Positions 15,497 to 20,040 of a DNA stretch of 20,040 nt are shown here, piece by piece (position 1 is the stretch's first letter; the number at the start of each line of letters is the position of its first letter). A program made the position numbers and the translations under genes. Source of the stretch: an uncultured Desulfobacterales bacterium (GTDB lineage Bacteria; Desulfobacterota; Desulfobacteria; Desulfobacterales; JAFDCJ01). The stretch spans positions 1-20,040 of the forward strand of contig CALZJV010000113.1 in assembly GCA_945787595.1 (NCBI GenBank), given 5' to 3'. The notes under the pieces are model-generated. The model was not told where the DNA came from, did no database searches, and saw nothing but the letters and a program-made list of their open reading frames with translations.

Positions 15497-17704
15497 ATGA
15501 AAACTAAAAGATTTTACGGAATGGTATCAAAAGGCACTGTAGTCATTGTGGGGATCATCTTCGTTATCATATATATGACTTACCAGACACAAAAAAAATA
15601 TCAAGATGTAATAGTTTCCCAAACACAACGGCAGTTATTAACGACTGCGAAATCAGCTGCAAAAAGCCTGGAAGATTTTTTTAGAATGCAACAAGGAGTA
15701 TTGAAATCTTTTGCATCTGATCCATTGTTGCTTACATTAGGCCCGGACACCAATTATTCCCAGCTAGAATTAAGGTATAAAGAATTAAAGGGCGACATTG
15801 GAGGGTTTTATATAATTTCCTCAAAAGGAATTGTAACACATAGGTATCCCAATAAAGACCCCGTCGGAATGGATTTTTCCAACAAACCGGGTGTCTCAAC
15901 AGTATTGAAAACTCATAAACCATATGTAAGTGACTTATTCTTTAGTAGATCAGGAAAGACATGTCTAACTGTATTAGAACCTATTTTACGGGAAGGGGAA
16001 TTTATTGGAATTGTTAGGGCTTTAACCTATACTGAAACTGTCCAGAAAAAATATTTAGAGTCAATCAAAGTTGGTAAAAGGGGCTATGCATGGGCTGTAA
16101 ATGATGATGGATTAATGGTAATGCATCCCAAATCCGAGCATATTGCCAAAGATGTTATAGCTGTAAGAAAAGAAAAGTTTCCAGATTATGATTGGGTGCA
16201 ATTAGAAAAAGTTGTTGAGAAAATGACGAACGGCCACGAAGGCATTAGCACATATCATTCTGCATGGTGGACAGAAAAGGAATTAGAAATCGTAAAAAAA
16301 ATTACTGCCTATGCTCCTGTTCATATTGGCAATAAGTTATGGTCGATTGCCGTTTCAATGGGCTATTCTGAAGTCTTAGCCCCTATTAAAGAGCATGCAA
16401 GAAATACATTCGGCCTTGCAGGGGTTATCGTATTGTTGCTTACGGCTGTGGGATATATTTTTTATAGGAAACAAAAAAGGGAAGCTGTACTTGAAGCAGA
16501 GGCAGAAAATTTAAGGAAAATATCTGAAACAGCAGAAGCACTTAGAGAGAGTGAAGAAAAACTCGCCAGATCAATAAAAATGGAATCCCTTGGACTTCTG
16601 GCAGGAGGTGTCGCCCACGATTTGAATAACGTCCTGTCAGGGATTGTGAGCTATCCGGAATTGCTATTAATGGATTTGCCTGAAGACAGCAAGCTCAGAA
16701 AGCCCATTGAGACAATACAGGAGTCCGGACACAGGGCGGCAGCTATTGTTCAGGATCTGTTAACCGTGGCAAGAGGTGTGGCCACCACTAAAAAACCGCT
16801 GAACTTGAATGATATAGTAAGTGGCTATTTACATTCTGCAGAGTTCAGTATGCTCAAACAGTTTCATTCTACAGTTACAGTCAAGACCGATCTCGATACG
16901 GACTTGTTTAACATAGGCGGTTCTTATGAGCATATCAGAAAGGTGGTGATGAACCTGGTGTCAAACGCCGCGGAAGCCATCGCGAGTAGAGGTAATGTCA
17001 CAATTACGACCATGAACTGTTATATGGACAGGCCTTTAAGCGGTTATACTGATGTCAACATTGGTGAATACGTTCTTCTGTCAGTGTCAGACGATGGTTC
17101 GGGAATATCATCAGATGAACTTGAGAGGATATTTGAACCGTTCTATACAAAGAAAGTAATGGGCAGAAGTGGTACCGGTTTAGGTCTGGCCGTGGTTTGG
17201 AATACGGTGCAGGATCACCACGGCTATGTTGATGTGAAAAGTGACAAGAACGGCACAACATTTGAGTTGTATTTTCCGATAACAAGAGATGAAATAGCGG
17301 ATAAAGATCTGTCCATACCCATCAAAGACTGCAAAGGAGACGGAGAAACGATTCTGGTTGTTGATGATGTGGAAAGCCAAAGAGATATATCCTGCAAAAT
17401 GTTGGATAAACTTGGCTATAAAACCAAAGCCGTTTCCAGTGGTGAGGAAGCGGTTGAATATATAAAAGAGAATACCGTAGATCTATTATTGCTTGATATG
17501 ATAATGGATCCAGGCATAAATGGTCGTGAGACATACGAGAGAATAATAAAAATTCATCCTAACCAAAAGGCTATCATTGCTAGCGGGTTCGCTGAAACAG
17601 ATGATGTGAAGGCTGCCCAAAAACTGGGTGCTGGCAAATATATAAAGAAGCCATTAACCCTTGAAATGATAGGACCGGCTGTTAAGGAAGAATTGGAGAA
17701 ATAA
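15497..17704 (+). CDS. Hybrid sensor histidine kinase: dCache - HisKA - HATPase - REC
   Basis: A second membrane hybrid kinase of 735 aa in the same orientation, 196 bp after the first. The membrane helices are near 12-30 and 303-324. Between them is a double-Cache ligand-binding domain: a membrane-proximal helix (LLTTAKSAAKSLEDFFRMQQ), FYIISSKGIVTHRYP, then GKRGYAWAVNDDGLMVMHP and a second module ending KLWSIAVSMGYSEVL. A short coiled linker leads straight to HisKA, GLLAGGVAHDLNNV (H374), with no PAS and no HAMP. The HATPase shows LVSNAAEAI, DDGSGIS and GTGLGLAVVW. The receiver has VVDDVES, D667 in LLLLDMIMDPGINGRE and the conserved Lys in IKKPL. ATG 15497 has AGGGGA four nt upstream. dCache domains typically bind amino acids, amines or organic acids. 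The sensor half is AT-rich (20 G+C of 60 at 15781-15840) compared with the HisKA start (31 of 60 at 16561-16620). Confidence 0.93.
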   Translation: MKTKRFYGMVSKGTVVIVGIIFVIIYMTYQTQKKYQDVIVSQTQRQLLTTAKSAAKSLEDFFRMQQGVLKSFASDPLLLTLGPDTNYSQLELRYKELKGDIGGFYIISSKGIVTHRYPNKDPVGMDFSNKPGVSTVLKTHKPYVSDLFFSRSGKTCLTVLEPILREGEFIGIVRALTYTETVQKKYLESIKVGKRGYAWAVNDDGLMVMHPKSEHIAKDVIAVRKEKFPDYDWVQLEKVVEKMTNGHEGISTYHSAWWTEKELEIVKKITAYAPVHIGNKLWSIAVSMGYSEVLAPIKEHARNTFGLAGVIVLLLTAVGYIFYRKQKREAVLEAEAENLRKISETAEALRESEEKLARSIKMESLGLLAGGVAHDLNNVLSGIVSYPELLLMDLPEDSKLRKPIETIQESGHRAAAIVQDLLTVARGVATTKKPLNLNDIVSGYLHSAEFSMLKQFHSTVTVKTDLDTDLFNIGGSYEHIRKVVMNLVSNAAEAIASRGNVTITTMNCYMDRPLSGYTDVNIGEYVLLSVSDDGSGISSDELERIFEPFYTKKVMGRSGTGLGLAVVWNTVQDHHGYVDVKSDKNGTTFELYFPITRDEIADKDLSIPIKDCKGDGETILVVDDVESQRDISCKMLDKLGYKTKAVSSGEEAVEYIKENTVDLLLLDMIMDPGINGRETYERIIKIHPNQKAIIASGFAETDDVKAAQKLGAGKYIKKPLTLEMIGPAVKEELEK

Positions 17705-17831
17705 TAGTCTGAATTTCCGAATTGTATTTGAATTAAATGAATAAAAACTGATATTTGGGACTCTGGCAAGCTATATGTCGTTTAGGGCAAGGCTGATAGG
17801 TACAGTTTTTCAGGAGAAGTAAAGCACAAGG

Positions 17832-17851
17832 GTCAAGACTTCATCTTTGAC
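17832..17851. repeat. Imperfect inverted repeat GTCAAGA...TCTTTGAC
   Basis: GTCAAGA (17832-17838) and TCTTTGAC (17844-17851) are complementary apart from one bulged base. They lie in the 235-bp gap between the second kinase and the convergent nitroreductase gene. This could be a repeat remnant or a weak stem at the kinase transcript's 3' end. Confidence 0.3.
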
Positions 17852-17939
17852 AGCTTTACGCTCATTTCCACGTGAAGGCACTGCCGAAAGTCAGGGCAAA
17901 CATCCGCTTGGATCATCCCGAAACCATCAGACCTACTTT

Positions 17940-18473
17940 TTAATACGGCTTTCCGTATTGATTCAGATGAACTTTTTCATGCTGCAGTCCATTTGCTGGA
18001 TGAGGCGGCTTGCTCTCGGCCGGATGACCGATGGCGATCATCGATTCAACCTTGAGGCGAGAAGGGATGTTCAATTGATGCGCTATAAATGCCTCGGCGG
18101 TTTGGGTCTCATCATGCATTCGATCTCTGATTTGTATCCAGCAACTTCCCAACTGAAGATATGTTGCCGCCAGTTGAATGAAAATGGCGGCAATGGATGC
18201 ATCTTCAACCCAAACATCCGATTTTTCAGGGTCGGCACAGACAACGATCCCGAGCTGCGCCTCTCTCAGAAAACTCGATCCATGGGGTTTGGCCCCGGAG
18301 AGTTTCTCCAGCAGAATACGATCGGTAACAAATATAAACTCCCAGGGATTAACCCCCCGTGAAGAAGGCGCACGCAATGCGGCCTCCTTCAATAGTCCTA
18401 TTTTCTCCGTTTCTATCTTGTCGGCGGTAAACCGGCGAATGCTCCTGCGATTTGCAATGAGATCCATGAACAT
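17940..18473 (-). CDS. Nitroreductase-family flavoprotein
   Basis: FMN-dependent NAD(P)H oxidoreductase of the nitroreductase superfamily, probably cytosolic. From ATG 18473 it has 177 aa, within the range of the short subfamily. The N-terminal FMN phosphate-contacting motif is DLIANRRSIRRF. The conserved LKEAALRAPSSRGVNPWEFIFV block follows, then LREAQLGIVVCADP and the mid-protein helix EDASIAAIFIQLAATYLQLGSCWIQIR typical of the dimer and flavin interface. Near the C-terminus is SMIAIGHPAE. The chosen ATG has AAGGAG eight nt upstream. The longer frame from TTG 18497 would include the Shine-Dalgarno itself, so it is rejected. It is convergent with the second kinase and divergent from the M20 hydrolase. 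Physiological substrate unknown; sequence alone cannot separate nitro-, quinone- or dehydropyridine-type activities. Confidence 0.9.
   Translation of the reverse strand: MFMDLIANRRSIRRFTADKIETEKIGLLKEAALRAPSSRGVNPWEFIFVTDRILLEKLSGAKPHGSSFLREAQLGIVVCADPEKSDVWVEDASIAAIFIQLAATYLQLGSCWIQIRDRMHDETQTAEAFIAHQLNIPSRLKVESMIAIGHPAESKPPHPANGLQHEKVHLNQYGKPY
17942..17959 (-). other. Perfect 7-bp hairpin at the nitroreductase stop codon
   Basis: AATACGG (17942-17948), loop CTTT, CCGTATT (17953-17959). The stem includes the last codons of the minus-strand gene and abuts its TAA (17942-17940). Downstream on the minus strand is AAAAAGTAGG, not a U-run, so it is not a classical terminator for that gene. It may be a shared or accidental stem between convergent genes. 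Confidence 0.35.
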
Positions 18474-18709
18474 GCGTTTTTCTCCTTTATTTTTCAACTT
18501 AGGATGATATTTTCAAGTAACATTAGCTGTTGAAACTATGTCTAGAAATCTCCTATGTCAAGCTTCGGCAATCCCATTTTTATCCATCGTTCAATTATCT
18601 GATCTGCGAGGGTTGCGCAAGAACAGAAGATAATGGTAACAGTTGAGTAATTTCCAGAGGCCGGAATCAGAAACACACCCAAAAAAAGAAATCAGCGGAA
18701 AAGAATCTT

Positions 18710-20040
18710 ATGGAACCTATGAGGACAGAGCGGATAGAAGCACTCATGCTGGAACTGGTGCGGATTCAGAGCGACACCGGCACCCGCCAGGAAAAAGACG
18801 TTGAAGCCTATCTGAACGATTGGCTGGGCCAACGCGAATATTTCAAGAACCACCCGGATTATTTTGGGCTATACCCCTTGGGGAAGGATCCGCTGGAACG
18901 GTCAGTTGTCTGGGGCCTGGTAAAAGGGCGGGGCGATCAAACCGTGATCCTGATGCATCATCATGATGTCGTGGATGCCTTTGACTACGGCAGTTTGGCA
19001 AAATGGGCCTATGATCCGCCAAAGCTGCAATGCGCTTTGGCCGGGATGGAACTAACCCAGGAGGCTCGCATCGATCTGGAAAGTGACGAGTGGATTTTCG
19101 GCCGTGGGACCGGGGATATGAAAGCCGGGGCTGCCATTCAGTCTGTCCTGCTGGAAGAATATTCCGCCAAGACGGATTTCAAGGGCAATATACTGCTTTT
19201 GTCGGTCCCGGATGAAGAAAATTTATCGGAGGGAATGCGCGGCAGTCTAAGTCTGCTGGCCGATCTTAAGGCCGCATTCAATCTGGACTACAAGATCATA
19301 ATTAACTCCGAACCGCACTCCAAGGAGCAGGGTAAAATAGGCACCTTCCAGATCGGCTCCGCCGGCAAGCTGCTGCCGGTTATTTATGTCCGCGGCAAAA
19401 AATGCCACATCGGCCATATCTATCAAGGTCTTAATCCCGTGCTTCTGTTATCCGAAATTGTTCTTCAAACCGAGTTGAACACGGATTATTGCGATGTTGT
19501 TCGGGGTGAGGTCTCTCCGCCGCCCTCCTGGAGTTACATGAGGGATAACAAGGAAGTCTATGATGCCTCCATCCCGGCTTCTGCCGGCGGATATTTAAGC
19601 CTGATCTCTTTAAACAAGACGCCCCGGGATTTGATCCTGCAATTAAAATCAACCTGCCAGGACTCAGTTGGCCGCGTTTTAGATAAAATTCGGCAAAGCC
19701 ACTGTGCTTACACCCGCAAATTGGGCCGGCAGGAACCCAATCCGTCCTGGCAGGTGCAGGTTCGGACATTTTCAGAGCTTTACCAACAGGCCCTGCATGA
19801 CTCCGGTCAGGTTTTCGTGCAGGCTTATGCCGAGGGTCTGGAATCGATAAAATCCGACATCCGTCAGCAGCGCCTGAATTCACCGGAGGCCACCTTTAAG
19901 ATCATCGAGATGACGCTCAGCCATGTATCGGGCCTTTCGCCCATGGTGGTTATCGCCCTTTCGCCCCCGTATTACACGTCGATTCACAACGATGAGTTTC
20001 AAAACCTGCCCGATCGAGTTAAAAACTTAACCGATTATCT
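18710..20040 (+). CDS. M20-family metallohydrolase, RocB-like (3' end outside window)
   Basis: Dizinc amidohydrolase/peptidase of the M20 family. The overall pattern most resembles RocB, a protein linked to arginine use in Bacillus. The frame is open for 443 codons to the window edge, and RocB-like proteins are about 550 aa, so perhaps 100 residues are missing. Metal and catalytic residues are visible: LMHHHDVVD (likely Zn ligand H84, D86), GRGTGDMKAG (bridging D136), PDEEN (catalytic E169, Zn ligand E170) and NSEPH (E201). A long insertion (about 205-430) sits where M20 enzymes have the dimerisation domain, including KKCHIGHIYQGLNP. Starts are ATG 18710 or ATG 18719, with only a weak GGAAA-type ribosome site. 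It is divergent from the nitroreductase across about 236 bp. True substrate unproven; an N-acyl or peptide amide bond is likely from the family. Confidence 0.85.
   Translation, partial: MEPMRTERIEALMLELVRIQSDTGTRQEKDVEAYLNDWLGQREYFKNHPDYFGLYPLGKDPLERSVVWGLVKGRGDQTVILMHHHDVVDAFDYGSLAKWAYDPPKLQCALAGMELTQEARIDLESDEWIFGRGTGDMKAGAAIQSVLLEEYSAKTDFKGNILLLSVPDEENLSEGMRGSLSLLADLKAAFNLDYKIIINSEPHSKEQGKIGTFQIGSAGKLLPVIYVRGKKCHIGHIYQGLNPVLLLSEIVLQTELNTDYCDVVRGEVSPPPSWSYMRDNKEVYDASIPASAGGYLSLISLNKTPRDLILQLKSTCQDSVGRVLDKIRQSHCAYTRKLGRQEPNPSWQVQVRTFSELYQQALHDSGQVFVQAYAEGLESIKSDIRQQRLNSPEATFKIIEMTLSHVSGLSPMVVIALSPPYYTSIHNDEFQNLPDRVKNLTDY

Noticed and set aside
17847..18362. 171-codon plus-strand frame opposite the nitroreductase
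   Set aside because: It is the antisense shadow of a clear nitroreductase gene; the composition looks random and no ribosome site is present.
19431..19883. 150-codon minus-strand frame inside the M20 hydrolase
   Set aside because: It lies antisense to an uninterrupted 443-codon metallohydrolase frame with conserved metal ligands.

Overview
The window looks like a chromosomal segment of a Gram-negative, anaerobic, sulfate-reducer-like deltaproteobacterium (Desulfobacterota, probably Desulfobacterales). This is an inference. It rests on a TAXI-type TRAP uptake system, many membrane hybrid histidine kinases with the GGVAHDxNN signature, and several short intergenic repeats of a kind I associate with such genomes (ACAGGATTTACAGGAT palindromes, GTTCAGGGTTCA runs, a CACAGAC-rich string, a 14-bp ATAGGGCAAAGTGC tandem). 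No rRNA, tRNA, CRISPR array, IS element or phage gene was seen.

Layout. Positions 1-3186 (minus strand) hold a TAXI-TRAP transport operon: periplasmic binding protein, then a fused small/large membrane subunit, then a third gene that overlaps it by 4 nt and runs off the left edge. At 3517-5352 (minus) is a membrane-anchored MutS-like ATPase without mismatch-recognition domains. At 5705-7102 (plus) is a MATE exporter. At 7408-8387 (plus) are a four-cysteine FMN flavoprotein and a small PA2779-family envelope protein, spaced like an operon. At 8431-12054 (minus) is a translesion-synthesis pair, dinB (Pol IV) then polB (Pol II). Both proteins carry the same beta-clamp peptide, RQLSLF. At 12604-17704 (plus) are two consecutive membrane hybrid histidine kinases, one with CHASE plus PAS and one with double-Cache, both ending in a receiver domain. 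At 17940-18473 (minus) is a nitroreductase-family flavoprotein. It is divergent from a RocB-like M20 metallohydrolase that runs off the right edge.

How the genes fit together. The clearest functional unit is dinB-polB, a DNA-damage-tolerance cassette. The TRAP operon is a sodium- or proton-driven importer for an organic acid that cannot be named from the sequence. The two kinases probably sense different extracytoplasmic ligands, and no DNA-binding response regulator for them lies in the window. In both kinases the sensor half is AT-rich and the catalytic half GC-richer, which suggests domain shuffling.

Start sites. For the MutS-like, polB, dinB, first kinase, nitroreductase and PA2779 genes, the longest open frame begins at a TTG or GTG upstream of a better ATG, so shorter starts are given here. 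The TRAP permease and the flavoprotein appear to use TTG and GTG respectively. I found no strong candidate for a wholly new system. The most unusual items are the repeat-invaded 5' end of the flavoprotein gene, the sensor/kinase composition break, the membrane MutS-like ATPase and the paired clamp-binding polymerases.
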